Source: Vitis vinifera (Eukaryota > Streptophyta > Magnoliopsida > Vitales > Vitaceae). From it: a stretch of 64,000 nucleotides of DNA. This document shows positions 23,601 to 35,249 of the stretch, piece after piece. The notes below the pieces were generated by a model, which searched no databases, was not told the DNA's origin, and saw nothing but the letters and a program-made list of their open reading frames with translations. Position 1 is the first letter of the stretch. Each line of letters starts with the position of its first letter. The DNA is taken from contig NC_081808.1 in assembly GCF_030704535.1 (NCBI RefSeq), positions 21,889,501-21,953,500 of the forward strand, in the 5' to 3' direction. A program made the position numbers and the translations under genes.

Positions 23601-24536
23601 CTCTTCTAGAGTTAATGAAAGTAGAAGACTTGGGCGATATATGCTTGATTCTATCACCCTTAATGTATCATTCTTTAATCTATGTAATGCATGCAACATT
23701 ATTAACTTGGTAGCATTACCTCTAATGGAGAGTAGTCCATATGTTTCCATTATTTGCTTTCCACGATATTGTCTTACCACCATAGATAAATACATACATC
23801 ATTTGACATCGAGCTTTGTGGGGATCTTACAGATAGTCGGATCTACATATTCAAACAATTAAGATTCTAATCCTTTGGAATAACATAAACTCATGTTATT
23901 GTAGTACATGATTGACTTTATTCCAATGTCTCTAAGTTGGTGTAAAACTATATCTCACAAGCAAATTAACAAGGAATGCAATATTTGGTCATGTATAATT
24001 TGCAAGATTCATCGGTGCACCAATAACATTGTAATATGATACTTCTGGATCAAGTAAATCTTCATTATCTTCTTTAAGATGGAAAGAGTTTTTTTTCACT
24101 TCAAGTGAACGAACTATCATCGAAAAACTTAATGGATGTAATTTACCAATATGAAAGTGTTTCAAGACTTTCTTTGTATATGTTGACTAATAAACTAATA
24201 TTTTGTTTGAAAAGTACTCGATCTACAAGTCGAGGAAAAAATTTTTGTTTTCCAGGATCTTTCATTTCAAATTTACTTTTCAAATAGTTAACTATTTTTG
24301 TAAGCTATTAAGGAGTTCCAACAAAATTCAATATTCCACATATACTATAATAACTGCAAATATTCAACATAATGAATATGCATAGACAAATAAGATAATA
24401 CATACATACTTCTCACTTCAAATATTCATTGAAGTGATCGTACCACATGTCTTTGGACTGCTTAATCGATACAAGGATCTTTGTAACTTAATTGAGTATA
24501 TGCTATAATATTTTGAATTAGTTGTTTCAGGCATTT

Positions 24537-24538
<2 letters not shown>

Positions 24539-24602
<64 letters not shown>
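24539..24602. repeat. (TA)n microsatellite
   Basis: About 31 perfect TA units inside the copia reverse transcriptase relic. Confidence 0.97.
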
Positions 24603-24604
<2 letters not shown>

Positions 24605-25000
24605 ATTATCTAAATATCCATGTAAATATGCAGTAATGACATCCATGAGATGCAAATCCAATCCTTCTAAGACTGCTAAACAAATTAGATATATAAATAT
24701 GATTGCATCCCATCATAGGAGAATATGTTTCCCCGTAGTCAATACTAGGTCTCTACAGGAAACCTTGAGCTATGAATCACGTTTTATATCTCGTAATTTC
24801 ATTGCACTTTCTTATAAATATTCATTTATATCCAACAAGTTTGACAACTTCAGGCATTTAGACTACAAGTCCAAATACTTCTCATATTTCTAATGAGTTT
24901 AATTTCTTTCGGGATGTATTCTTTCCATTTTGGCCAATATTTTCTATGTTGACATTCATCCATAGTTTTTACTTTGGGATCCTCATCATTTCTTATGATG
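24600..25000 (-). pseudogene. Copia reverse transcriptase relic
   Basis: Read on the minus strand across frameshifts, it keeps the copia RT order: 'DECQHRKYWPKWKE', then a decayed 'KARLVAQGF...DYEETYSPV' stretch, then a 'LHLMDVVTAYLHG'-like stretch ending at the microsatellite. Multiple stops exclude function. The resemblance is to the Ale/Retrofit lineage, judged from memory. Confidence 0.75.
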
Positions 25001-25291
25001 TCAATAGTCACTTAGAAAGAAAATATATTCTCAATGATAAGAGTATTTCAATCTTTTTTTTTCATATATAAGTAGATAATTGAGATCTCATCAATATCAG
25101 GTACTTATACATTTTCAAGAGCTAGTTGTAAAATATATGTCTCTCATAGGGTTATTTGTTTAAATTGTGCCTCTTTAGGGCTGCTTGAGACTGATAAGTT
25201 ATTTTAATCAATATTTTCAGAACCAAACCGGTCATTGAATTGGAAAAGTTATCGGTTTACTGGTCGGACCGACGGTTGAACCGGTGACGTC

Positions 25292-25294
<3 letters not shown>

Positions 25295-25378
<84 letters not shown>
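25295..25378. repeat. (TA)n microsatellite, about 84 bp
   Basis: Long TA run just inside the left end of the GGTT/ACCGG element. Confidence 0.97.
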
Positions 25379-25381
<3 letters not shown>

Positions 25382-25519
25382 AAAATTTAAAAAATTAAAA
25401 ATATATATAATAAATTTAAATTCTATCTAAATTTTATATAATAATTAATAAGTTGATGCAGGTGTCGGGGGGTGGTCCATTGGATTGGTGTGGATTTGGG
25501 GTTGCAGAAAGTGAGGGGC

Positions 25520-25870
25520 GGCGTTACAGCACACTGTGAGGGGGGAGGGAGGAGTGACCGCCACCAGGGGAGTGACGTCCGACCAACATGAGGTTGTTGC
25601 CAGCGATAGTGGGGGAACTTTACAGTACCTAGCAAACAAGAGAGAAATGAGCATCGTATAGAGGGCGTTGAGGGGTGGCCGTCGCTGGAGAAGCGACATC
25701 TGACCAGTGGGAGGTTGCTGTCGACGATAGTGGGGAGGCTTTACAGCACCTTGTAGACAAGAGGGAGATGAGTGCCATTAAGGGGGCTTCGAGAGGTAGC
25801 TACCACTCGGGGAGCAACGTCTAACTAGTGGGAAGTCGCTACTGGCGACAGTGGGTGGCTCTAGGGCAAC
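25520..25870. repeat. Tandem repeat, about 121-bp period, three units
   Basis: The landmark 'ag(t/c)(g/a)acgtc(c/t)' recurs at 25571, 25692 and 25813, exactly 121 apart. Units also share 'gaccagtgggaggttgct'-like, 'cgatagtgggg' and 'ctttacagcacct' words. The first unit is about 25 bp shorter. The GC-rich repeat is diverged. Confidence 0.9.
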
Positions 25871-25918
25871 CACGAGAGGGGTTGGTGCGAGGGGAGAGTG
25901 AAAATGAGATTTCATACT

Positions 25919-25942
25919 CATCAAAACGACGTCGTTTTGATG
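25919..25942. repeat. Perfect 24-bp palindrome
   Basis: Self-complementary over 24 bases, centred between 25930 and 25931, with core AAAACGACGTCGTTTT. The symmetry breaks at the next base on each side. Confidence 0.97.
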
Positions 25943-26159
25943 TTGGGGAAAAAAATAATTAAATCGTTTGGTTCATCCAGTTCGTCGGTCAGACCGTCGG
26001 TTCAACTGATTCGATTTCGGTTCAACCTCTTTTCGGCTCAATTGACTAAACTGAACAGGAACCATGATCGGTCGGTGGTTAGACCAGCCGGTTTGATCCA
26101 GTTTCTAGAACCATAATTTTATTAACTCACTTTATATGCAACTTATTCAAAGTGCCACA

Positions 26160-26790
26160 TTTCATATATATTTCCTTGTGTTTTCCTTTCCTAAGGAATG
26201 TGTTTGCCTTTTTAGGGTCTACCACGCTTCAAGCGTGCCCTAGACTCATTATTTAATTGTCATTCAGGAAATTCAACTCATTATTTAATTATCTTTTAAG
26301 GACATCAACTCATTATTTAATTGTCTTTTAGGGATATCAACTCATTATTTAATCGTCTTTCACAGACATTAATGCATTATTTAATTGTCATACAGGGACA
26401 TCAATTCGTACTGGAATATTCTAGGTCAGTGAAAATGATTTTATCATTTTCTTTGCATCAATGAAAACATTTAGTAGTTGATTTGTAAGTTCTTGCAAAT
26501 AAATAATCTTTTAAGTTTCCAGTTCACATTGATTAGTATGAGGATCAAGATAAACCAAAGTCAATGTATTCCAAATAATTTCACGTCATTTTTCTGGAAC
26601 TAACTCTTCTCCACCTAACAACAAGAAAATTGTCTTCTTAAAATGATAATTTGCACAACATGTCATTCTATCTTTCAAGTGTATAGGTAGACTGGTTACT
26701 AAATAAAAACTTTTGGTTTTATAATGTACATCCATATGATTTTTTACCCCAGGGGACCAAGTTGGTCTTACAAGATTCTTCTAGATCTAG
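26160..26790 (-). pseudogene. Copia integrase C-terminal relic
   Basis: The minus strand reads, with frame changes, 'GGEELVPEK', 'REIIWNTLTLVYLDPHTNQ', 'IPVRIDVPV' and then 'SRARLKRGRPL'. This is the usual order at the integrase end of copia polyproteins, where the last block normally reads like 'QARLKRGRPIGSKD'. Between the last two blocks the sequence has expanded into a five-unit 32-bp tandem array. Confidence 0.75.
26245..26404. repeat. Five-unit 32-bp tandem array
   Basis: The unit start 'ctcattatttaattgtc' (last unit 'tgcattattt') occurs at 26245, 26277, 26309, 26341 and 26373, an exact 32-base step. The units differ by a few substitutions. The array lies within the integrase relic between the 'RIDVPV' and 'ARLKRGRP' blocks. 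Because 32 is not a multiple of three, it destroys the frame. Confidence 0.97.
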
Positions 26791-27884
26791 CATCATATAA
26801 AGTGTCATTCACATGAAATCAAATACTACTAATGACATAGTATAAGCTCTTTTAAAGCCTTTAATCAGGTTTCTAACACCTGATATAGTATTAACATTAT
26901 ATGTCATCAATGTTGTGCAATTAATGAGACAAAAGTTTCATCAAAATAACAAATCATAAAACATATCATAAAGATCTCGCCTTTATAAAATTGAAGAAAT
27001 ATTATCATAGAGGAAAAGTTAAAATCAACAAAAAAAATATTAGTCATCGATGATGACTTAACTTAATAAGTTGTGTAAAAACAATGAGAGCATATATAAC
27101 ATAATAAAACAAATATGAAAAAGATAATTTAAATTATATATTTCTTAAACATCACACACATTGGATTTTGTAAGTGTGGAACAATTTATTCATGAAATAA
27201 CTATAAAGTATTTCAATAATCAAACTAATTGAAATGATAGATCAATAATTTTTTATTCAAATATTATTATGATCTAAATCAATGTGCAAAAATTTATTCA
27301 TAAATCAAAATTTCAAGAGAACATATCATAATTTAAAGGATCTTGTTATCTCAAAACTTAAATTGAAACACTACAAATCTATCTAAATATATATGTAAAA
27401 ATATAACAAAATATATTAAAAACAATAGTTGAATCTATTGTTTTTGAAAAAATTATTCTTGAATAATGAAATTATTGCATTAATAAAAATATCATATGTG
27501 ACAACATGCAATAATATATATTATTTTATACAACTCAAAAATTTTCAATCATAAAAACATGTTAGAAAGAAAACTGACATGCAAAATCAGTTTATTAATC
27601 ATATGACCAAGTCATATATTTCACATGTATCCAAAAAAATCTCAATTTTCTAAATCAAAATATTATTGTGTATTAAACAACTAGAATAAAAAAATATTCC
27701 AAACTATCACATCTAATACAAAAATATCATAATTTCATGCAATCCAAAATTCCACATCTATATGTAAATTTTTCTACTAATAGGAATTTATAAAAACTAT
27801 CAAACACTTACCTATTTGTATAACTTGATATACAAAATATTAATCTTTTGATAATATATAAATAATATTTATATGCTTATTATC
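26405..27884. other. Copia internal AT-rich DNA, no gene
   Basis: Integrase similarity fades above about 26790. From there to 27884 the sequence is strongly AT-rich with stops in all frames. Confidence 0.5.
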
Positions 27885-29094
27885 ATAGCTTCAGGCTATA
27901 ATATATTTTATTATAACTTTTGGTTATATAAATTTCATAAAGTTATATAAAATTGTTAATTAACAATTTGTTCTTTATAACTTCTAGCTATAAGAAAGTA
28001 CATATTAACAATTTTGACATAACATTTGATTAGTACAAAAAATATTAATTTTCTTATTTTCATTACTCTGGGTTATGAATAATAACATTTATATAACTTT
28101 TGGTTATATAATATAAATTTATAATATATATATTCATATCGCTTCTGATTATACAAGTTTTAACATTTATTAATTTACTAACTTTTTCTTCATAGCTTCA
28201 AGCTATGAATAATTAAAATTTGAATAATGTTATAATAACATTAAACAATTGACAATTATATTATGATATAACTTCTAGTTATATAACAAAATTAAAAAAA
28301 TTTATGTATCTTCTAGCTACATAATTGTTCATTGACAATTTTGTTTTTTATAATTTTTGCTTATACAAAATAATTAGAAATTGTATGCATAGCTTCGAGC
28401 TATAAAACAATTATTAATAAAAATTATTTTCTATAATTCCTATTGTGAAAAATAAGTGAATACGAAATAAAAATTAAAAGCCAATATTTTTCATAACTTT
28501 GGGATGTGATTATTTTGTCAAAACAAGAAAATATGCAAATTTGTACATAATTTCAGGCTATGAACTATTTTCAATGTAAATTTGTGCATAGTTTCAGGCT
28601 ATGAACTATTCATTATGTAGATCTGTGCATAGCTTTAGGATATAAATTATTTATTTTATAGCTTTTGGCTATATAATATTATTTTGTATAACTTCCGGTT
28701 ATACTTTATAATTAAAAACAAATAATTATGAGTTATATATATAGTTTTTGGCTATGTATTTGTCATTTTGGATTTTTACATAGTTTCAGGTTATGAATTA
28801 TTTATTGTATAGTTTCAATCTATGAACTATTCATTATATAGCTTCTGGTCATATAATGTTATTTTATATAACTTCCAGTTATATAATATAATTAAAAAGT
28901 AATTAGGGATCTTATGCATAGTTTTTTATTATGTATTTGTAATTTTGTAATTCACCCCATAACATCTGGTTATGAAGATTATGCATATTTTTCATAATTT
29001 CTAGTTATGAAAAATTTTCTATATAACTTCCAAGTTATTAATTAATTAAAATCTGTAATTATATGAAATATAATTCACATAACTTCTAGCTATG
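27885..29094. repeat. Array of ~28 short hairpin units (copia gag region)
   Basis: Repeated units of two related forms, 'atagcttcaggctat' and 'ataacttctggttat', spaced about 25-70 bases apart in AT-rich DNA. Each is an inverted repeat with a short centre. Clear examples: 27885-27899, 27912-27928, 28191-28207 (7-bp arms), 28266-28284 (8-bp arms, 3-nt centre), 28657-28673 and 28687-28703. The arms change together: AGC pairs with GCT, AAC with GTT. A few copies are mismatched (near 27976 and 29078-29094). No coding frame runs through it. Confidence 0.9.
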
Positions 29095-29289
29095 AGATAA
29101 AGTAAATAAAAATTATAATAATATAGTGCATACTATTCATATTCCATTTGAAGATAATAAGACTACATACCTATAAGAAATTTTGTAGATAAATTCTTCT
29201 CTTTTTCTATCTTGAGCAATCTTCTCTTTTTCTTTTCTTTTTTCTTTTCTATCACGAGTATTCTTCTCTTTTTTTATATACTCAGAGCG

Positions 29290-29488
29290 TCGTGTTGATA
29301 ATGTATTGTAAAATAATAAAGTGAAATGAGAAGAAAACTAAAAAGAGAAATTAGAATGTAGGAATAAAACATAATGAATTTTCATTAGATGTATCTCCTT
29401 TTTATAGGAAGTTATAAAGAAATATACATAAATATGGATGATTATCCACAAATTCCCATAATCCTATAAATTCTCATATTTTATAACA
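29290..29488 (-). repeat. 5' LTR of the copia element
   Basis: On the minus strand it runs from TGTTATAAAATATGAG (29488) to about TTATCAACA near 29290. It matches the 3' LTR over at least 150 bases. Just inside, on the minus strand, is a purine-rich leader with 'gagaaga' repeats (29160-29270). No canonical tRNA-Met primer-binding site is seen in sense orientation. Confidence 0.75.
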
Positions 29489-31825
29489 ATATTTATATAT
29501 TTATTCAAACAAATTTTACTTATTTTTCTTATTCTATATGAAAATTAAATAATTTTAAAATGTATTAATTTTTAATTAATTTTAATTTTTTTTATTTTAT
29601 ATTTTTATGATAAACCAAATATATAAAAAATAATAATATATCTTTCTTAATATAAAAAGTATAAATGTTTAAATGTTATAAAATTTTACCATTCATTGGG
29701 TTTAATTGCTCTTATGCAAACTAAGATGGTCATTCATTTGCTATAAGAAGAAAAAAAAAATCATAATTATCTTTAAAAAAAATGAAAAAGATCTAAAAAA
29801 AAAATGGCATTCAATTATTGTTTCAATTGTATGACCATAGGTCTTTAAGATAAGTAATAAAATATGGGAAAAAAATTGATATCATTCAACAAACAAAATT
29901 TATTTATTGGGAGATTCATCTTGACTTCTACTTTTAATTTATTGGAATAATATAATAAACACAAAAAAGAAAACAATCAAATTGCCCATAATTTGAATCC
30001 ATCTCACAAAATCTTGTAACATAGAATTGCTTTCTATGGATGTGTATAAGATATGTTTTTATAGGAGAATTTCCTTTTTTTGTAACTTTTGTAATTTGTG
30101 CAAAGAGTAGAGCATTATCCAATCAAAGATAAGTCATAACTTCAAAAATTAATTATCTACTTTTTTTATTTAATATCTCATATCTTTTAATCGGGGTGAC
30201 TTGATTATCTTGGGATAATGACATACACAATGTGTCAATTCAATACTAGTTCTATTTTTGTTTGGGTAAATTTTGGAAATCTTGCAAAATTAAATAAAAC
30301 AATAAGAAAAATATGCAAACAAAATTATTTATATTAAAATAATTATAGGTTACAATATTTTGTGATAATATTCTTCACAAAAGATTTTTTTTTTTTCCTG
30401 ATATCATCACTTGTATCACAGTTCAATGCATGATGATGTGTGTATTTCCTTAGGGTTGAGGTTTAATCGAAAGCCCATTGTGGTTTTTTTCGAGTGACTT
30501 TGTTGACCTTTGAGGATATAGAAGATGTCATGTATGATACTTGGTGTACTTTCACATATTTGGAGGGCATCTCATTCTTCAACCTTTTTATCCTTCAGTA
30601 CTAAATGAGGTCACTTTTATTTATATATAGGTGAAGCTCGAGAGTTGAATTTGGAATCTAAAATTTGGTTGTTAAATTTAAAGAATTTGACTCATTCATT
30701 TTAGCAATTTGTCTCATTTATTTAGAAAATATTTATTTTTAATTCCTTTTTTACTTAATTTGATTTTATTTTTTTTGTTAATTTTTTATAAGATTGATTT
30801 TGTAGTCTTCTAAATTTTTTCACAAATTACCTTTTGAATTGTATGTTACATGTTCAATGTGTATAACCTATCACTTATTAAGCCTAGATTTGTTAACGTG
30901 AAAAGTCACAATTTTGATAATCAATTTAATAGTAATTTAATCTACCAAATTTATATTTAAAAATGTCTTTTAATTCAAAACATAGTACATTTATGTTTTG
31001 TTATGTGTATGAGGTAGGACTTGAAGTTAGTCTTCTTGATGCTCAATTTTCTTTTTTGATTTTTTTTCAAATAAATATTTTAATAAGAAATTTTCTAGTT
31101 AAAAATATCTATTTTCCACTTTTTCAAACATTGCTTTGTTTTCCTCATCTTCTTTTACTTGGTATCAAGACCATCTGTTAATATAACTTTTATTTATTTA
31201 AATAGTTATCTTCATTTCTTTAAAGTTATGATTTTTTTTTTCTTTTTGTTTTTGCTTCGTTTGGCATCAGGCCATTTTCTCATCCCAGTATTTTTATTTT
31301 CCTTTCTTATGATTATCTTTTCTTTCAATTTGTCTTTCATATCTTTTATGAAAAAGAAAACAATGGTATGGGAAATTCATTCTAAACTTCCCATAAAAAA
31401 TCTTCTACCCTTGGTTGGTTGCATTCTCATACATGATCATGTGTCCTTGACTTGTAAGTCTTGCTCCAACCTTCTTTTTTTTTTCTTTCTCATTTTTAAT
31501 TCTTTTCCTTTTTTTTTTCTATTATCCCTAAATGCATGTGTAATCTTCATAGCTTGAAAAGATAACTTTGTTCTCAAGTTTTTCTTTTCATTCATTTGAA
31601 AAAAATTCAATGCCAAAATTCTCCAAAAATTAACTTGGTACTTTAGGGCACATATTTAACAAACTTAAAAATGAATATTAAAATAGATACTCGTACAAAC
31701 TTGTTGTGGTTCTTAATGCATAGCAATGTGGTAACTTCGATGCTAAATGTTAATTAATTATTAAATTGTTCATCCCAATGGATTAGTTTGGTTTAGAAGC
31801 ATAATAGTATGTATGAAAAATGATT
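29489..31825. other. AT-rich intergenic, nothing recognised
   Basis: Poly-A/T-rich DNA. T-rich frames at 30963-31557 translate to Phe/Leu-rich low-complexity chains, and I do not accept them as genes. No transposon ends could be placed. Confidence 0.5.
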
Positions 31826-34105
31826 AATTAGTTTAAGAAAATCACCCGGAGAAGGGGGGTGAATTAGGTGATAAAAAACTTTTTGAAAATATTATACAAG
31901 ATGCAAAAGACATATAATAGTGAGCATGATAACTAAAAAGTTAATGATAAGAAGAGAGAGAGAAAATGTGCAAACTCTTTTTATAGTGGTTCAACAATTC
32001 GTCTACTTCCATTCTCCTCAAAAACCTAACCGAGTGAGGATTTCACTATTACTAAGACTTTAAGGCTAAAGTCTTCAACCTTCTTACACTGAGATCACTA
32101 GGTTCCAATGGACCTTCACAATCTCTTCAAGTGTACAAACAATTTGCACTCTTTTCCCTCACAATGAGTTGATAAGAAGTGAATTCAATGCTTTTAATCC
32201 TAGAACGAACTTGGCTCATAATATAAGAAAAGCTAGGATGGATTTGAAAAGTGCACTAAAGGTATCTGTAAACTAGGAATCAATACACTTAACCGAAGAG
32301 CTTTGAAAGTAAGGAATAGGAGGTTTTTCAATTCAATACAATTGTTCTCTTATCAATAAATGCAATAGGACTCTTCAATTTATTGAAAAAAGTTCAAACA
32401 CCTAAAAACACAAAAAGTACCCTCGATCGGTCGAGCTTTGATTCAACTAATTGATTGGTCATTAGGGCATTTAATGTTCTATAGGTGACTACTGGTGTTT
32501 TTAAGGTTCAATCAAATCACAATCAAATGAGCCAAAACCTTAATTGGCTACACAATAGCTATTGAAAAAGAGAGAAGAAATAAGTATACCCTCAACTAAT
32601 CCTCGATCGGTCAAGCCAGTTCCCCAATTGTTTCAAGTAGTTCAATTAGTTTAGGTCACCTTCAACCGATTGCACCCAAAAGTGAAAAAAAAAAAAAAAA
32701 CTTATGGTTTGAGGGTTCAATTCTACAACAACTTATGTAACTCCTTTTAAAACCTTTCTAAGTAAGATTTGAAAGAATTGAACTTAAGGTTTTGAATTAA
32801 AACATGGATTCATCCAAGTTTATGATAAAACATCATTTTTAAGCTTAAACAAGGATGAAAACTAACCTTTAAGTCCATGAAAAAAGATTTAGTCCTAACT
32901 GCATCAATAAATATCATCTTATAATATTTCCTAAAGCACTTTAAGAATTCATGAGATCCAAGTCTTCATGCTATTGACTTTCTTACATAGTTGCTTATGT
33001 TAGGATTGGACCCTTAAAAGTAAAACATGATGTAATAAAATTAGACTTAACTATCTCATTGCTATCACTTTGGTGTATTGACACTAATTTGAGCATTTAG
33101 CTCATATCTCTTACATTGTACATGACTTGGGTTCATTAAGAGTTGTAAAGAAAATACAAGTCATAGGTTTCTTGTAAGTAGATAAGTTGTCTATAATCGG
33201 TTTATGAATTTGGACAATCTAGTAGAAACTGTAGTGTACCACCTTCTAATTGGAAGGATGACTTGTCTTGGTTGTCGGGATAGTTTTCCCATAGTGAGTG
33301 CACTAATGTATGTGATGTACACTAGATAGGACCTACGGTGAATCATGACACAAAGCTATCTATTGTCATGATGGAGACTGGTAGCAACAGGTATTCTCAA
33401 TAGAGACACCATGATATCTCATGGGATTGAGACAGTGTGTCCCAATAGATGATCAAAAGGACATGTGTTCATGAAATCTGTGGTTATAGTAAATCCTTTG
33501 ATGGAATTTGACATATGCTTCTTGGAGTTAAAATATGTTATTTGATCATATAATAAGTGAGATTTGTAACTCAATGATTGGAGAGGTAATCTTGATAGGT
33601 TATAGCTCTACCTTGTTAGATTAAGGATACCAGTTCATAGGGAGTCTACATGCAGTGGATAGTAAGATCACAAACCCGAACACTTGGTGTCTCGTTGTTA
33701 TTTACATGGGATATTGAAGTGCAGTTGATTATCTTTAGTGGAATATTAAATCAACCTTAGAATTGGATTCTGAGGGAGCCAATACTCCTATGGGTCCCAA
33801 TGGCCCTCGCTTTGAGCTCATATACCATGATGACATGATTTATAAGTGTTGGATTGACTCTAAGTTCATTCTTGTGCATAAGGGCATTTTGGTAACTTTG
33901 CAAGATTGCATAGGATATAATGAACAAGGTCTATGAGATCTAGGATATAGGAACAGAGTGATATGGGGTTCCCTATAGCTTGAGTTTCAACTTTTTTTAG
34001 AATTTTTCATTCAAAATAAAAAACTTCACTTGATTTAAGTCATTAGTTAATTTAACCATGTTTTGTAATCATCAAAACTTGATTAGTAAAACCATTAGGC
34101 TAACA
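31826..34105 (-). mobile_element. LTR-like repeat family A, copy 3 (interrupted)
   Basis: The minus-strand start is TGTTAGCCTAATGG at 34105. The far end, near 31826, carries 'ctaattcaccccccttctccgggtgattttcttaaactaa', which parallels the end of the copy at 35744-36940. It is split by a second repeat at 32998-33977. The TCGA-rich centre (32418-32670) and the 'caacctt' and 'gtgcact' landmarks follow the family order. Confidence 0.7.
32998..33977 (+). mobile_element. Solo-LTR-like repeat family B, copy 1, nested in family A copy 3
   Basis: Begins TGTTAGGATTGGACCC and is related to copies at 34561, 41009 (minus) and 41685 (minus), which begin TGTTG(G/A)GAT. It is flanked by gctta (32993-32997) and gcttg (33978-33982), a possible 5-bp target duplication with one mismatch. 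The family A sequence resumes on either side. No coding frame is present. Confidence 0.65.
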
Positions 34106-34560
34106 AATCCTTTTTTATGATGACAAAACTAGATTATCTAAGGAAAAAAAAATCTCTCTCAAAATATGCATAAAAATTCATATAAATAAACCTTAATACG
34201 TATGTAAGAATGAATGAAAAAAATGAAAAAAGTCAATGTAATATTCAAAACACTCATTCATGAGTGCTAAAAAATATTCATCCATAATAGCCATAATATA
34301 TGTATATATGATAATTAATATGTTATGTTCAAGGGTAATAGGAACTAACCAAAATAATTCCAAAATATCTAAGGAATGCAAAATGACACTCCTACATGAG
34401 AATGCAAAATCCTCCTAACTCCATAGATATTACTATAAATGCATCGTCTTCTTTGGCAACACCAAAAGTAAGGGGGAAAATACGATATGACACTCAAGGC
34501 TAGAGAAGTGGAAGTGGAAATATGGAACATAGATATGTCATCATCTCCCTAATCTGTATG
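34106..34560. other. Short AT-rich spacer, no gene
   Basis: Nothing recognised between the two LTR-like repeats. Confidence 0.5.
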
Positions 34561-34975
34561 TGTTGGGATCGAGCCTTACAAAGAATGGCATGATGTAACG
34601 GGTTTTAGATTCATAAATTTATTTATTTATGTTTTTGGTTCCCTTTATTATCCCTTATGGATTAATTGGTTATTTAAGTATTCACCCTTATATCACTTGC
34701 ATTGTACATAACTTAGGTGCAGTAGAAGTTGCATAAAATATTCAAGTCATGGGTTCATTGCAAGATGATGAGTAGTTTACAATTGGTTCATAGATTTAGA
34801 GTATCCAATAGAGATTGTAATGAACTACCTCCTAACTGGAGGGATGACTTATCTTGACCATCGAGATGAGGTTCTCATAATGAGTGCATTAGTATGTATA
34901 GTCACACATTAGATAGGATTTACATTGAATCATGACATAAGGTTATTGGGATGTCATAATTCACTAAGTTATTAT
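34561..34975 (+). repeat. Solo-LTR-like repeat family B, copy 2 (truncated)
   Basis: Starts TGTTGGGATCGAGCC. It follows family B through 'acttgcattgtacata', 'caagtcatgggtt', 'ggagggatgacttatcttg', 'aatgagtgcattagtatgta' and 'gaatcatgacata', then stops, about 415 bases in. Confidence 0.75.
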
Positions 34976-35249
34976 TGCATAGACTCTCAACCTCAACCTT
35001 GAAAAAATATTGAACAATCTCTTATTTTCGCATGAATATGCGCAATAGATGTAAGACATTAAAATATTCTCTTGTCTTGCTTCACATATTCCATTTGATA
35101 AGTCATTCAAAACACAAATCAAGAAGTTAAAAAGGATTTATTCACTAGCAAAAAAAACACTAAAAACCAAAGATTTAAAACAAAATAAAAAATGAAAAAC
35201 TATTAGGCTAGCTAGTCTTTGAGAAGCCTAAGCCCATCAAAACTTGTAT

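Larger units (their letters stand above)
25219..26117. mobile_element. GGTT/ACCGG-rich non-autonomous element nested in the copia element
   Basis: The left end (25219-25290) has 'accaaaccggtc' and 'ggtcggaccgacggttgaac'. The right end (25955-26117) has 'ggtcagaccgtcggttcaac' and 'cagccggtttgatcc'. The GC-rich centre contrasts with the AT-rich surroundings and holds a tandem repeat and a 24-bp palindrome. There is no coding frame. It interrupts the copia element between integrase and RT. Exact termini and target duplication are unclear. Confidence 0.6.
23085..29488 (-). mobile_element. Decayed Ty1/copia retrotransposon with nested repeats
   Basis: Minus-sense element bounded by direct repeats: 3' LTR 23085-23242 and 5' LTR about 29290-29488, sharing 'agaaatta', 'atgaattttcattaga' and 'ttatattttataaca'. 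The LTR starts TGTTATAAAATATGAG. A polypurine tract (AAGGGAGG on the minus strand, about 23242-23250) sits directly before the 3' LTR. Coding relics in the expected order are an integrase C terminus (26160-26790), reverse transcriptase (24600-25000) and an RNase H end (23460-23600). All carry stops and frameshifts. Gag and protease are not recognisable; their place (26.8-29.2 kb) holds AT-rich DNA and a hairpin array. A GGTT/ACCGG repeat lies between integrase and RT. Confidence 0.8.

Noticed and set aside
27885..29094. CRISPR-like interpretation of the repeat array
   Set aside because: Units and spacings vary in length, and this is plant nuclear DNA.
30963..31557. Two overlapping Phe/Leu-rich frames, plus strand
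   Set aside because: They result from T-rich low-complexity DNA.
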